Shown in pieces: positions 1 to 9,006 of a DNA stretch of 64,000 nt. Positions within the stretch are counted from its first letter, which is position 1; the number at the start of each line of letters is the position of its first letter. The stretch lies in the NCBI RefSeq assembly GCF_014836765.1, contig NZ_JACSQG010000003.1:248001-312000 (forward strand). Direction: 5' to 3'. Under the pieces are notes generated by a model. The model made no database searches. It was not told the origin of the DNA and worked only from the letters and a program-made list of their open reading frames with translations. This DNA comes from Serpens gallinarum (GTDB lineage: Bacteria; Pseudomonadota; Gammaproteobacteria; Pseudomonadales; Pseudomonadaceae). Both the position numbers and the translations under genes were made by a program.

Positions 1-621
1 ATCGGCCTCGGCGCTGCCCTAGTGGCCGAGTTCGCCTGGATTCTCTACCTGTTCGGGGCCTTCCTGCTCTACTCCGGCGTGAAAATGTTCCTCGAAAAAG
101 AAGAAGAACACCCGGACATCGAGAACAACCGCTTCGTTCGCTTTGCACGTAAACACATCCGCGTGACCGATACCCTGCATGGTGGCAAGTTCCTGGTGCG
201 TTTGCAGCCGGAAGGTGCGCCCCACCCCCTGCTTTACGCCACGCCGCTGCTGTTGTGCCTGGTGCTGATCGAATTGGCCGACCTGGTGTTCGCCGTGGAC
301 AGTGTGCCGGCCGTGTTCTCCATCACTCAGGACCCGTTCATCGTCTATACCTCGAACATCTTCGCCATCCTCGGCCTGCGTTCGCTGTACTTCGCCCTGG
401 CCGCGCTGATGCACCGTTTCGTGTACCTCAAGTACGCGCTGGCGCTGGTGCTGATCTTCATTGGCGGCAAGATCCTTCTGCACGACTTCTACAAGGTGCC
501 GGCCCTGCTCTCGCTGTGCATGACCTTTGGCCTATTGGCCGGTGGTGTACTGTTATCGCTGATCAAGACGCGTAATCAGCCAGCCGAGGCGAAAGTCGAG
601 GCCAAGGAAAGCCATAGCTGA
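1..621 (+). CDS. TerC-family integral membrane protein, 5' truncated by window edge
   Basis: Inner-membrane protein of the TerC/Alx family; members are linked to metal-ion export, often manganese, or tellurite resistance (family knowledge). The frame is open from base 1, where IGLGAAL precedes the GTG at 22. That GTG is therefore internal, and the N-terminal part of the protein lies outside the window. The visible 206 residues contain several hydrophobic segments and the TerC signature ELADLVFAVDSVPAV, whose acidic residues are thought to lie in the transport path. The polar tail ends AKVEAKESHS. A strong hairpin follows the TGA stop. The family is certain; the ion transported is not. Confidence 0.9.
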   Translation: MGLGAALVAEFAWILYLFGAFLLYSGVKMFLEKEEEHPDIENNRFVRFARKHIRVTDTLHGGKFLVRLQPEGAPHPLLYATPLLLCLVLIELADLVFAVDSVPAVFSITQDPFIVYTSNIFAILGLRSLYFALAALMHRFVYLKYALALVLIFIGGKILLHDFYKVPALLSLCMTFGLLAGGVLLSLIKTRNQPAEAKVEAKESHS

Positions 622-627
622 CAAGAC

Positions 628-658
628 AAACAGGGCGCCGCCAGGCGCCCTGTTTGTT
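628..658. terminator. Intrinsic terminator, probably bidirectional
   Basis: A perfect 12-bp stem (628-639 with 644-655) encloses a four-base loop. A T-rich run follows on the plus strand and an A-rich run precedes it. It lies between the convergent TerC gene (stop at 621) and the methyltransferase gene (stop at 671), so it can serve both. Confidence 0.85.
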
Positions 659-670
659 TCGGTAGTTCGC

Positions 671-1429
671 TTACACTGCATCTTTGGCCTGCTGGCCACG
701 CGCCGACCGAAACCTGGGCAACAGCTTGGGCACTTGATGCCGGTAGTCCCTGTATTCCGGGTGCGCATCGATCAGGTCGCGCTCCTCAAAGCTGATCGCC
801 GCGACAATATAGGCGGCGGTCACCAAAGCAAACAGCATATGGGTAACGCTCATCTGCGGCGTGCACCAGATGGCAAAGAACCAGCCTACGTATAAGGGAT
901 GGCGCACCAGTCGGTAGGCGCCCGGCGTCTTGAACGGCAAGTCGGTGTAAGCTTTGCCCCGCAACTGCAGCCACACCTGGCGCAAGCCGAACAGATCGAA
1001 GTGATTGATCAGGAAGGTGCTGTACAGCAACAACACCCAACCGAAGGCGAAGCCTGCATACATCAGCCATTGCCCGGTCCGACTTTCCAGTGTCCACACG
1101 TCCCCGCCCAGCGGCTGCCAGAAATAAAACAGCAGAGTCAGCGCCAAGCTGGAGAACAGCACATAGGTGCTGCGCTCGGCGGCTACGGGGATGATCTGCG
1201 TCCACAGTGCCTTGAAAGCCGGTCGTGCCATCAGGCTGTGCTGCACAGCGAATATCGTCAGCAGCAACAGATCGATGGCCAGGGCCGGGCCTGACGCCAG
1301 CTCGGGAGGACCATCAATGGTGCGCGGCACGCCGGGCAAGTTGCCGAGAAAGGCAATGGCATAGAGAAAGGTGACAAAGAACCCGACATAGCTGGCGATG
1401 CCGTAGAGGAAGATCAGATAGCGCTTCAT
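671..1429 (-). CDS. mddA: Methanethiol S-methyltransferase-like membrane protein (NnrU/isoprenylcysteine methyltransferase-like)
   Basis: A 252-residue polytopic membrane protein. It resembles MddA, the SAM-dependent enzyme that methylates methanethiol to dimethyl sulfide, within the NnrU/ICMT-like superfamily. There are about five hydrophobic helices, beginning MKRYLIFLYGIASY. The C-terminal part carries the cofactor-binding pattern YRLVRHPLYVGWF followed by EERDLIDAHPEYRDYR, as in this superfamily. I start at the ATG at 1427-1429, which has AGGA about eight bases upstream. The frame stays open a further 85 codons upstream, but that stretch looks non-coding and runs into the next gene. The substrate is inferred from family resemblance; another small-thiol or prenyl-like methyltransferase is possible. 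Confidence 0.75.
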   Translation of the reverse strand: MKRYLIFLYGIASYVGFFVTFLYAIAFLGNLPGVPRTIDGPPELASGPALAIDLLLLTIFAVQHSLMARPAFKALWTQIIPVAAERSTYVLFSSLALTLLFYFWQPLGGDVWTLESRTGQWLMYAGFAFGWVLLLYSTFLINHFDLFGLRQVWLQLRGKAYTDLPFKTPGAYRLVRHPLYVGWFFAIWCTPQMSVTHMLFALVTAAYIVAAISFEERDLIDAHPEYRDYRHQVPKLLPRFRSARGQQAKDAV

Positions 1430-1550
1430 GGGATAAATCCTGCCTCGTCGTGAAGAAACTGCGGATGTGCAGTCGAGGTCAGGGTGCGCCGGCTGTGTAT
1501 CGGCACGATGTCGGGGTGCCGCGGTTTTGTAGCCTTTTGGTTTCAGCTGG

Positions 1551-3917
1551 TCATGCCGGCAGGTTGGTGCGTAGCCAGGTATATAGCGCCGATTCGTCCA
1601 ACGGTTTGTGCCACACCGCGCGCACGCCAAGGGCCTGCACGTGCGCTTCATCGAGCTGATCACTGAAGCCGCTATAAAGCGCAATGGGAAGATCGGGCCG
1701 TGCGGCCAGTAGACGCTCGGCCAGTTGCAGGCCGGTCAGGCGCGGCATGCATTGATCCAGGATCAGCAGATCCCAGGCCGCTGGGTCCAGCTGTAGCTCA
1801 CCACAAGCCTGCTCGGCATCCGACCACACCTGGACATCCAGGCCCCACTGCCGCAGCCGCTCGCTCATGAACTCAGCCACCAGCGGCTCGTCATCAACTA
1901 CCGCCACGCGCCCATGCAAGGGCCTGCAGGCGTGCTCCATGGACAGCAATGGCGGAATCAATACCTGGAAGCAGGACCCCTTCCCCGCCTGTGTGCTCAG
2001 CTGCAGATGTCCGCCGTATTCGTGAACAATGCCGTGCACCATGGACAACCCCATGCCACTGCCCTGCCCCGATGCCTTGGTGGTGAAGAACGGCTCGAAC
2101 ATCTGCCGCTGCACCCACTCGGCGATGCCTGGCCCGGAATCCTCCACCCCGAGCACCAGGTAATCGCCGGCAAACGCCTGCTGGCACGACGCACAGATGC
2201 CGCGCTGTTGACCGCCTCGGCGCAGCGTGATGCGCAACTGGCCGCTGCCGGCCATGGCATCACGGGCATTGATGCACAGGTTTATCAGCACCTGCTCCAG
2301 CTGCACCGGGTCAAACAGCACCGGTGGCAGGTCACGGGCCATTTGCAGGTCGATGTCGATACCAGGCGGCATCGTCGACCGCAGCAATTGTCGGAATTCG
2401 CCGATTAACTGCTCCAACTCCAGTGCCCGTGGCTGACCGTGACTGCCGCGGCTAAAGATCAGCATCTGCTGGATCAGGTCGCGGGCTTTCTCCGCCGAAT
2501 GCCGCACCCGCGCCAGGTAATGCCCGAGCTGTGCATCGTCGCGCTCCTCGGCGTGCTCCTCGGCCATGTGCGTGTAGCCCAGCATGCCGGTCAGCAAATT
2601 ATTGAAGTCATGGGCGATGCCTCCGGTGAGATGGCCGATAGCTTCCATACGTTGCGCCTGGCGTAACTGCTGCTCCAGCTCGGCGCGCTGCTGCTCGGCC
2701 TGCTTGCGTTCGCTGATGTCGCGGGTAAACGCCAGGATGCGCTCGATACCGGCAATACTCGCTCGTTTCAGGCACACCTCGTCCCAGTGCAGGCTGCCGT
2801 CGCGGTGGCGGCGCAGCCACTCGAAACGCTGCGGCCCCTGCTCGCGAGCCAGAGCCAGCCAGCGCTGGACATCCGCGCCGCTGTACGGCGAATACCCGAC
2901 GCTGAAGGCCTCTATGCCCTGAGCCAGCATTTCTTCATAGCTGTAGCCGTAGATGGCGCAGGCGCTCGGATTCACATCCACCAGCGCACCGCTGTCCAGG
3001 TCGTGCACGAAAATGGCATCCATCGAGGACTCGAAGATCGACCGGTAGCTGGTTTCGGCATCCAGGCGCTGCAATTCGGCGGCGGCACGCACCGAAAAGA
3101 TCTTCAGAACCGCCTCGACGCGGCTGCGTTCCGGAAGCGAATGGCTATGGCCCACGGAAATCAGCCCCAAGGCTCGCCCATCACTGGCGAACAGCGGGTA
3201 GCCGGCATAGCTGTCGAGGCTGAACAGACGCAAGGCATCACTGGCGGCATAACGCTCGCGGGCGCCTTGTTCGACGAAATGAAAGCGCTTGCCGAACACT
3301 TCCTGGCAGGGTGTGCCGGCCAGCTCATAGCGCACATTGGGGATCAAGCGCCCCGCATGGTAGAGCGCCAGGGTATCCAGGCTGTCACTGTCTGGGCTCG
3401 CGGCACGACTGACGAAGGCGAAATTGGCGTGCAGCGACAGCGCCAGATAGCGGGCAATGGCCGCGAAAACAGCGTCGCCGGTGGCCGCCGAAACGCCCAG
3501 CGCGACGTGACTCAGCGCCTCTTCAATGCGCTTGCGCTCACTGATGTCAGTGGCGATCCCGCACACGGCGATGACCCGCCCTGCAGCGTCGAACACTGGG
3601 AACTTGCTGGACAGGTACACCCAATTGCCATTGGGGGACTGCACCTGTTCCTCCACCTCAATGGGCTGGCCTTGGCTGATCACCAGCTGGTCATTACAGC
3701 GCAGGGCATCGGCTACTTCAGGAACAAACAGTTCATGGTCACTGCGTCCCAGCACCTGTTCTGCCGTGCGCTGGAAGAAACGTTCGAACGCGGGGTTGAC
3801 CAGCCGATAGCGGCCGGCAAGATCCTTGATGAAGATCACCGCGCTACTGTTGTCAACGATCTGCCGCAGCGGATGATCCAGGTCCGTGGCTGTCAACGGT
3901 GGGAACGACGGGTGCAT
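1551..3917 (-). CDS. Hybrid sensor histidine kinase: PAS-GAF-PAS-HisKA-HATPase-REC
   Basis: A 788-residue signalling kinase with no transmembrane helix, so probably cytoplasmic. Domains in order: PAS (about 12-130, ending [12 protein letters not shown]), GAF-like (150-285), PAS (300-410, ending [12 protein letters not shown]), HisKA (about 430-495) with phosphoacceptor His436 in [11 protein letters not shown], an HATPase domain with [12 protein letters not shown] and the G boxes EDSGPGI and GMGLSMVHG, and a receiver with Asp721 in [13 protein letters not shown] start at the ATG at 3915-3917, preceded by GGCGGAG; a longer start at 3962 has no clear ribosome site. The OmpR-type regulator gene lies 108 bp upstream on the same strand, so the two are probably co-transcribed. 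The ligand is unknown. Confidence 0.93.
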   Translation of the reverse strand: MHPSFPPLTATDLDHPLRQIVDNSSAVIFIKDLAGRYRLVNPAFERFFQRTAEQVLGRSDHELFVPEVADALRCNDQLVISQGQPIEVEEQVQSPNGNWVYLSSKFPVFDAAGRVIAVCGIATDISERKRIEEALSHVALGVSAATGDAVFAAIARYLALSLHANFAFVSRAASPDSDSLDTLALYHAGRLIPNVRYELAGTPCQEVFGKRFHFVEQGARERYAASDALRLFSLDSYAGYPLFASDGRALGLISVGHSHSLPERSRVEAVLKIFSVRAAAELQRLDAETSYRSIFESSMDAIFVHDLDSGALVDVNPSACAIYGYSYEEMLAQGIEAFSVGYSPYSGADVQRWLALAREQGPQRFEWLRRHRDGSLHWDEVCLKRASIAGIERILAFTRDISERKQAEQQRAELEQQLRQAQRMEAIGHLTGGIAHDFNNLLTGMLGYTHMAEEHAEERDDAQLGHYLARVRHSAEKARDLIQQMLIFSRGSHGQPRALELEQLIGEFRQLLRSTMPPGIDIDLQMARDLPPVLFDPVQLEQVLINLCINARDAMAGSGQLRITLRRGGQQRGICASCQQAFAGDYLVLGVEDSGPGIAEWVQRQMFEPFFTTKASGQGSGMGLSMVHGIVHEYGGHLQLSTQAGKGSCFQVLIPPLLSMEHACRPLHGRVAVVDDEPLVAEFMSERLRQWGLDVQVWSDAEQACGELQLDPAAWDLLILDQCMPRLTGLQLAERLLAARPDLPIALYSGFSDQLDEAHVQALGVRAVWHKPLDESALYTWLRTNLPA

Positions 3918-4025
3918 GGCTGTGCTCCGCCCACTGGCTATGCCTTGAGTATAGGAAGGCACCGTCCGCCGACCGGACTACTGGGCGTGGCTGAAACAAT
4001 TGAAACAGAGGGTTGCGCGTCAGGA

Positions 4026-4733
4026 TCAGCCAGAAACCAGCATGTAGCCGACTCCACGCAGGGTGCGGATGATCTGCGGTTTTTCCGGATCGTCCTCCAG
4101 CTTGCGCCGCAGCCGGGCAATGCGGATGTCGATGGAACGGTCGTAGGGATTCCAGTCGCGGTGCTGGGTCAGGTTGAGCAACTGGTCACGGGACAGCGGG
4201 CGGTTCGGGCGCTGGGCGAAGGCCTGCAACAGGTCGAACTCCATGGCGGTCAGTTCGATTTCAGTATTTTGGTCGTCGCGTAATTGGCGGCGTTGCAGAT
4301 CGAGCCGAAAACGTCCGAGGCGCAGGGTATCGGCCGCCTCCGCTGAGTCAATTGCTGGCTGCGCCGGCCGGTAACGGCGCAGCACGCTCTTGACCCGTGC
4401 CAGCAGCTCACGCGGATCGAAGGGTTTGCCCAGGTAATCATCGGCGCCGACTTCCAGGCCGATGGTGCGATCCAGCGGCGTACCGGCGCCGGAAATCATG
4501 ATCACCGGCAAATCGTGACGCTCGCGCAGAAAGCGCGCCAGGCTCAGGCCGTCCTCGCCGGGCAGGCCGAGATCCAGCAGCACCAGGTCAGGCAACTCCT
4601 GCTCCAGGGCCTGGCGCAGCGCTGTGCTGTCGGCGCACAGCTGCACCTGATAACCGTGACCGCCGAGGTAGTCGTGCAACAACTGCCGCACCTCGGCGTC
4701 ATCATCCACCACCCACACCCGCGCCTGGCCCAT
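4026..4733 (-). CDS. OmpR/PhoB-family response regulator
   Basis: A 235-residue two-component DNA-binding regulator. The receiver occupies roughly residues 5-118 (VWVVDDDAEVRQLL; Asp54 in LVLLDLGLPGEDG; Lys103 in DYLGKPFDPREL). A winged-helix effector domain spans 140-233 (ELTAMEFDLLQAFA, YDRSIDIRIARLRRKLE, IRTLRGVGYML). I choose the ATG at 4731-4733, with GAGGG upstream; the frame is open further but has no family-like sequence there. It is the first gene of a pair with the hybrid kinase, its likely phosphodonor. Target genes cannot be read from the sequence. Confidence 0.95.
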   Translation of the reverse strand: MGQARVWVVDDDAEVRQLLHDYLGGHGYQVQLCADSTALRQALEQELPDLVLLDLGLPGEDGLSLARFLRERHDLPVIMISGAGTPLDRTIGLEVGADDYLGKPFDPRELLARVKSVLRRYRPAQPAIDSAEAADTLRLGRFRLDLQRRQLRDDQNTEIELTAMEFDLLQAFAQRPNRPLSRDQLLNLTQHRDWNPYDRSIDIRIARLRRKLEDDPEKPQIIRTLRGVGYMLVSG

Positions 4734-4797
4734 ACCCAGCCCTCGCTGTTCTCTCACAGCATAGTCAGGGCCCGTCGGCATTCTCGCTAAGCGGCGC

Positions 4798-6027
4798 TCA
4801 GCGGCTGGCGCGCAGCAGCTCCTTGGGCACGTATTTGCGCAGTTCATGCTTGCCGATCGTGGCGCGGTGCACTTCGTCCGGGCCGTCGGCCAGCCGCAGA
4901 GTCCGTTGCATGGCGTACCAGTAGGCCAGCGGGAAATCACCGGAAACTCCTGCGCCGCCGTGCATCTGGATCGCTCGATCGATCACCTTCAACGCCACGT
5001 TCGGCGCCATCACTTTGATCTGTGCGATCTCGCTGGCCGCCACCTTATTGCCCACAGTGTCCATCATGTAGGCGGCGTTGAGGGTCAACAGCCGCGCCAT
5101 GTTGATCTCCATGCGCGAATCGGCAATGAGGTCGAGATTGCCGCCCAGGCGCGCCAACGGCTTACCAAACGCCTGACGCGACACCGAGCGCTTGCACATC
5201 AACTCCAGCGCACGCTCGGCCATGCCGATCGAGCGCATGCAGTGGTGAATGCGCCCCGGCCCGAGACGCCCCTGGGCGATTTCGAAACCGCGGCCTTCGC
5301 CAAGAATCACGTTTTCGTAGGGCACTCGCACATTCTCGAACAGCACCTCGGCGTGGCCGTGGGGCGCGTCGTCATAGCCGAACACCGGCAGCGGGCGGAC
5401 GATGGTCACGCCGGGAGCATCGCTGGGCACCAGGATCATCGAATGCTGCTGGTGACGCGGGTTATCCGGGTTGGTCAGGCCCATGAAGATCATGACCTTG
5501 CAGCGCGGGTCGCAGGCGCCGGAGGTCCACCACTTGCGACCGTTGATGACCCACTCGTCACCCTCGCGCCGGGCGTTGGCCTGCATATTGGTGGCATCCG
5601 AGGACGCCACGTCGGGTTCGGTCATGGCAAAAGCGGAACGGATTTCGCCGGCCAGCAGCGGTTCCAGCCATTGTGTCTTCTGCTCGACACTGCCGTAGCG
5701 CACCAGCACTTCCATGTTGCCGGTGTCTGGCGCCGAGCAGTTGAACGGCTCGGGACCGAGCAGCGAGCGGCCCATGATCTCGGCCAGGGGTGCGTATTCG
5801 GTATTGCTCAGGCCCGCGCCGTAGTCGGATTCCGGCAGGAACAGATTCCACAGGCCCTCGGCTTTGGCCTTGGCTTTCAGGGCTTCCATGATCGCGGTTG
5901 GCTGCCAGCGATCCCCTTCGTTCACTTCGCGCTCGAAGACTGCCTCGGCGGGATACACATGGTTTTCCATGAACGCAGTGACACGTTCACGCAGCGCCTG
6001 AACCTTGGGGGAGTACGCGAAATCCAT
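4798..6027 (-). CDS. Acyl-CoA dehydrogenase family protein (ACAD10/11-like)
   Basis: A 409-residue FAD-dependent acyl-CoA dehydrogenase that would introduce the alpha-beta double bond into an acyl-CoA in the cytoplasm. Family motifs are present: [57 protein letters not shown], and the C-terminal [16 protein letters not shown] block. That last block replaces the YEGT-type motif of classical family members and is typical of the ACAD10/11 branch. The gene is divergent from a LysR regulator whose start is 159 bp away, so that regulator probably controls it. Chain length or substrate is not evident. Confidence 0.92.
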   Translation of the reverse strand: MDFAYSPKVQALRERVTAFMENHVYPAEAVFEREVNEGDRWQPTAIMEALKAKAKAEGLWNLFLPESDYGAGLSNTEYAPLAEIMGRSLLGPEPFNCSAPDTGNMEVLVRYGSVEQKTQWLEPLLAGEIRSAFAMTEPDVASSDATNMQANARREGDEWVINGRKWWTSGACDPRCKVMIFMGLTNPDNPRHQQHSMILVPSDAPGVTIVRPLPVFGYDDAPHGHAEVLFENVRVPYENVILGEGRGFEIAQGRLGPGRIHHCMRSIGMAERALELMCKRSVSRQAFGKPLARLGGNLDLIADSRMEINMARLLTLNAAYMMDTVGNKVAASEIAQIKVMAPNVALKVIDRAIQMHGGAGVSGDFPLAYWYAMQRTLRLADGPDEVHRATIGKHELRKYVPKELLRASR

Positions 6028-6186
6028 GGCCGGTTACCTTTGAGGATGAGGTGTGACTCGATGCTAGGACACTCGGCCATGATTTATCTAGATTATTGTC
6101 TGCGTGTATTGCTATTCATAAGCTGGATATGATCAGGCTGCTAGAGACAACCGCCTGATAAAAATAAAGCGTGCCGGAGGGCCCAT
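6028..6186. promoter_or_regulatory. Divergent promoter region, acyl-CoA dehydrogenase / LysR
   Basis: A 159-bp intergenic region that is AT-rich compared with its flanks, around 6080-6150, and includes the short palindrome atctagat. Divergent LysR gene pairs usually share such a region, with the LysR site overlapping both promoters. I cannot define exact -35/-10 boxes with confidence. Confidence 0.45.
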
Positions 6187-7095
6187 ATGAACCTGCAAAA
6201 GGTCGATCTCAACCTGTTCATCGTGTTCGATGCCATTTACAGCGAAGCCAACCTGACCCGCGCCGGGCAAATCGTCGGCATTACCCAGCCGGCGGTATCC
6301 AATGCGCTGTCGCGCCTGCGGGAAACGTTCAACGATCCGCTCTTCATACGCACCGCCCAGGGCATGGTGCCCACCCCCATGGCACAGAACATCATCGGCC
6401 CGGTGCGCAATGCCTTGCAGCTGCTACGCGTTTCAGTCCAGGAAAGCCGGGTATTCAATCCTGCCGGGGCCAGTAAAACCTTTCACATCAGCATGACCGA
6501 CCTCAGCGAGGCGCTGCTGCTACCGCCGCTGCTGCAGCGTCTGAGTCGCATGGCGCCGCAGGTAAAGATCGAAAGCATGTTGTCGCGCCGCCGGGAGACC
6601 ACCAAGGAGCTGGCATCGGGGCGCCTCGACTTCGCTGTCGACCTGCCCATCAACAGCGATCCGCAGGTCCGCCACGTCAAGTTACTGGATGACCGGTTCG
6701 TCTGCACCCTGCGCCAGGGCCATCCCCTGGCCAAGGAACAACTCAGCCTGGAGGAGTACCTTTCGCTCAGTCATATCCACATTTCCAGCCGGCGCAACGG
6801 ACTCGGCTATGTCGATTTGGCCCTGGGCAAGCTAGGCCTGCAACGCAAGGTGGTGTTGCGTTCCCAGCATTATCTGATGGCCTCCAGCGTGGTGCAGCAA
6901 ACGGACCTGGCCATGACCGTCCCCGAACGTTTTGCCCGTCAGCACGGGCTATTCGCCGTTGAATTGCCGGTGCTGGATGTGCCGCGCCTAGCGAGCCATT
7001 TGTACTGGCATGAAAGCACCGAGCAGGATCCCGCCAATCGCTGGATGCGTGAACAGCTCATCGACATTGCTCAGAAAGTGAACTCTCAGGCTTAG
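6187..7095 (+). CDS. LysR-family transcriptional regulator
   Basis: A 302-residue regulator. The winged helix-turn-helix occupies residues 1-65 (LNLFIVFDAIYSEANLTRAG, ITQPAVSNALSRLRETF, DPLFIRTAQGM). An effector-binding domain runs from about 90 to 295. The start is firm: GGAGGG lies just upstream of the ATG. The N-terminus (VDLNLFIVFDAIYSEANLT) resembles NodD/LeuO-like members. It is divergent from the acyl-CoA dehydrogenase gene, its most likely target, with itself as a second target. The inducer is unknown. Confidence 0.93.
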   Translation: MNLQKVDLNLFIVFDAIYSEANLTRAGQIVGITQPAVSNALSRLRETFNDPLFIRTAQGMVPTPMAQNIIGPVRNALQLLRVSVQESRVFNPAGASKTFHISMTDLSEALLLPPLLQRLSRMAPQVKIESMLSRRRETTKELASGRLDFAVDLPINSDPQVRHVKLLDDRFVCTLRQGHPLAKEQLSLEEYLSLSHIHISSRRNGLGYVDLALGKLGLQRKVVLRSQHYLMASSVVQQTDLAMTVPERFARQHGLFAVELPVLDVPRLASHLYWHESTEQDPANRWMREQLIDIAQKVNSQA

Positions 7096-7189
7096 ACTCA
7101 CCATCAAAAAATAATCCCAACCTACTGACATATAACGAAATTGTACTAGCCAATTAAAGCGAACGATGAAGCCAAGAGGCATCAGGTTT

Positions 7190-7232
7190 CTTGCTTGACG
7201 TTAACGTCAAGCAAGCTTAACGTTAACGTCAA
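7190..7232 (+). promoter_or_regulatory. Tandem palindromic operators, probable LiuR sites
   Basis: Bases 7190-7215 form a perfect 26-bp palindrome centred on GTTAAC (7200-7205). A second, slightly imperfect copy, TTAACGTTAACGTCAA, occupies 7217-7232 with its centre at 7222-7227, so the two centres are 22 bp apart. The core TTGACGTTAACGTCAA fits the type of dyad that MerR-family LiuR recognises ahead of liu genes (family knowledge). A possible -35 TTGACG (7195-7200) and weak -10 TAACGT (7218-7223) would overlap both operators. Confidence 0.75.
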
Positions 7233-7253
7233 CGCAACACAGGATTTTCGTGC

Positions 7254-7634
7254 ATGGGTGTACCGATTTACAGCATTTCCGATCTGGCCCGCGAGCTGGA
7301 TATCACCACGCGCGCCATTCGCTTTTATGAAGAACAAGGCATGCTCAGCCCCGAGCGGCGCGGTCAGGAACGTATCTACTCCCCACGCGACAAGGTGGCG
7401 TTGAAGCTGATCTTGCGCGGTAAGCGCCTGGGTTTCTCGCTGGCCGAATGCAAGGAACTGATCGACCTCTACGAGCCAAGCAGCGGCAACCGCAAGCAAT
7501 TGGAGACCGTCCTAGCCAAAATCGGCCAGCGCCGCGCGCAGCTTGAACAGCAGTTGCTGGACATCCAGCACATGCAACTGGAACTGGATACCGCCGAGGA
7601 GCGCTGCCACGCCGCCATGGCCGCCACTACCTGA
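7254..7634 (+). CDS. liuR: MerR-family regulator of leucine/isovalerate catabolism
   Basis: A 126-residue MerR-type regulator, first gene of the liu cluster. The N-terminal DNA-binding domain (residues 4-75) shows IYSISDLARELDITTRAIRF followed by YEEQGMLSPERRG and ERIYSPRD. A C-terminal coiled coil (about 80-120) should mediate dimerisation. No cysteine cluster of metal sensors is present; LiuR proteins are thought to respond to pathway acyl-CoA intermediates. The ATG has AGGA at 7241-7244. The paired operators directly upstream point to autoregulation together with liuABCDE, which starts 54 bp downstream. Confidence 0.93.
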   Translation: MGVPIYSISDLARELDITTRAIRFYEEQGMLSPERRGQERIYSPRDKVALKLILRGKRLGFSLAECKELIDLYEPSSGNRKQLETVLAKIGQRRAQLEQQLLDIQHMQLELDTAEERCHAAMAATT

Positions 7635-7688
7635 CAAGTAGCCCAGCTCTAAGCTTCATTTCCCGACTCTAAAAACAACAGGTGAACC

Positions 7689-8852
7689 ATGAGCTACCCC
7701 ACCCTCGATTTCGCCTTGGGCGAAACCCTCGACATGCTGCGCGAGCAGGTGCAGGCCTTCGCCGCAGCCGAGCTGGCCCCGCGCGCCGCGCAAATCGACC
7801 GCGATAACGAATTCCCCGTGGACATGTGGCGCAAGTTCGGCGATATGGGCCTGCTGGGCGTGACCGTGGGTGAGGAGTATGGCGGTGCCGGCCTGGGCTA
7901 CTTGGCCCACGTGATCGCCATGGAAGAAATCAGCCGCGCCTCGGCGTCCGTAGCCCTCTCCTACGGCGCCCACTCCAACCTGTGCGTCAATCAGATCAAT
8001 CGCAACGGCAGCGTCGAGCAGAAAGGCAAGTACCTGCCCAAGCTGATCAGCGGTGAGCACATTGGCGCCCTGGCCATGAGCGAACCCAACGCCGGCTCCG
8101 ATGTAGTGAGCATGAAGCTGCGCGCCGACAAGCAAGGCGACCGTTACGTGCTCAACGGCAGCAAAATGTGGATCACCAACGGCCCCGATGCCGACACCTA
8201 TGTGATCTACGCCAAGACCGACATCAATGCCGGCCCGCGCGGCATCACCGCGTTCATCGTCGAGCGCGACAGCAAAGGCTTCTCGCGCAGCCCGAAGCTG
8301 GACAAGCTGGGCATGCGCGGTTCGAACACCTGCGAGCTGGTGTTCCAGGATGTCGAGGTCCCGGAAGAAAACATTCTCGGCACCCTCAATGGCGGTGCCA
8401 AGGTGCTTATGAGCGGCCTCGACTACGAGCGCGTGGTGCTCTCCGGCGGACCGACCGGGATCATGCAGGCGTGCATGGACGTGGTGGTGCCGTACATTCA
8501 TGACCGCCAGCAGTTCGGCCAAAGCATCGGCGAGTTTCAGCTGATCCAGGGCAAGGTTGCCGACATGTACACTCAGCTCAACGCCAGCCGCGCTTACCTG
8601 TATGCCGTGGCACAAGCCTGCGACCGTGGCCAGACCACCCGCAAGGACGCCGCCGGCGTGATCCTCTATACCGCCGAGCGCGCCACGCAGATGGCCCTCG
8701 ACGCCATCCAGATTCTCGGCGGCAACGGCTACATCAATGATTTCCCCACCGGCCGCCTGCTGCGCGACGCCAAGCTCTACGAAATCGGCGCCGGCACCAG
8801 CGAAATCCGCCGCATGCTGATCGGCCGCGAGCTGTTCAACGAGACCAAATAA
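7689..8852 (+). CDS. liuA: Isovaleryl-CoA dehydrogenase
   Basis: A 387-residue FAD enzyme that oxidises isovaleryl-CoA to 3-methylcrotonyl-CoA, the first dedicated step of leucine breakdown after the 2-oxoacid dehydrogenase. Motifs: [38 protein letters not shown], and [14 protein letters not shown] with [17 protein letters not shown]. Glu247 in [12 protein letters not shown] matches the catalytic glutamate position of isovaleryl-CoA dehydrogenases, which use a glutamate here rather than near the C-terminus. AGGTGA precedes the ATG. Position between liuR and liuB confirms the role. Confidence 0.96.
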   Translation: MSYPTLDFALGETLDMLREQVQAFAAAELAPRAAQIDRDNEFPVDMWRKFGDMGLLGVTVGEEYGGAGLGYLAHVIAMEEISRASASVALSYGAHSNLCVNQINRNGSVEQKGKYLPKLISGEHIGALAMSEPNAGSDVVSMKLRADKQGDRYVLNGSKMWITNGPDADTYVIYAKTDINAGPRGITAFIVERDSKGFSRSPKLDKLGMRGSNTCELVFQDVEVPEENILGTLNGGAKVLMSGLDYERVVLSGGPTGIMQACMDVVVPYIHDRQQFGQSIGEFQLIQGKVADMYTQLNASRAYLYAVAQACDRGQTTRKDAAGVILYTAERATQMALDAIQILGGNGYINDFPTGRLLRDAKLYEIGAGTSEIRRMLIGRELFNETK

Positions 8853-8916
8853 AGCCGTTGGAGGCGTGAGGCTGCAGGCTGGACGCAAAACCACTACAGC
8901 CTCGTTCAGCCGCAGT

Positions 8917-8986
8917 CGTAGGGCGGAAAACCGCGAAGCGTTTTCCGCCAGAGCCGGTGGATGGACAAAGCGCCATTCACCCTACG
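8917..8986. repeat. Palindromic intergenic repeat inside the liu operon
   Basis: An outer inverted repeat CGTAGGG (8917-8923) / CCCTACG (8980-8986) encloses a perfect 10-bp inner hairpin, GGCGGAAAAC (8922-8931) / GTTTTCCGCC (8940-8949). The architecture resembles dispersed intergenic repeats that I recall from Pseudomonas genomes. It lies in the 154-bp liuA-liuB spacer, where little space would be expected in an operon. No other full copy is visible in this window. Confidence 0.65.
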
Positions 8987-9006
8987 GAATGAATCGGAGC
9001 CAGACC

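Noticed and set aside
2787-4283. 498-codon open frame on the plus strand opposite the kinase and regulator
   Set aside because: It crosses two well-supported genes and their spacer and has no recognisable domain.
7656-8894. 412-codon minus-strand frame opposite liuA
   Set aside because: Complement of liuA, low-complexity His/Gly/Ala composition.
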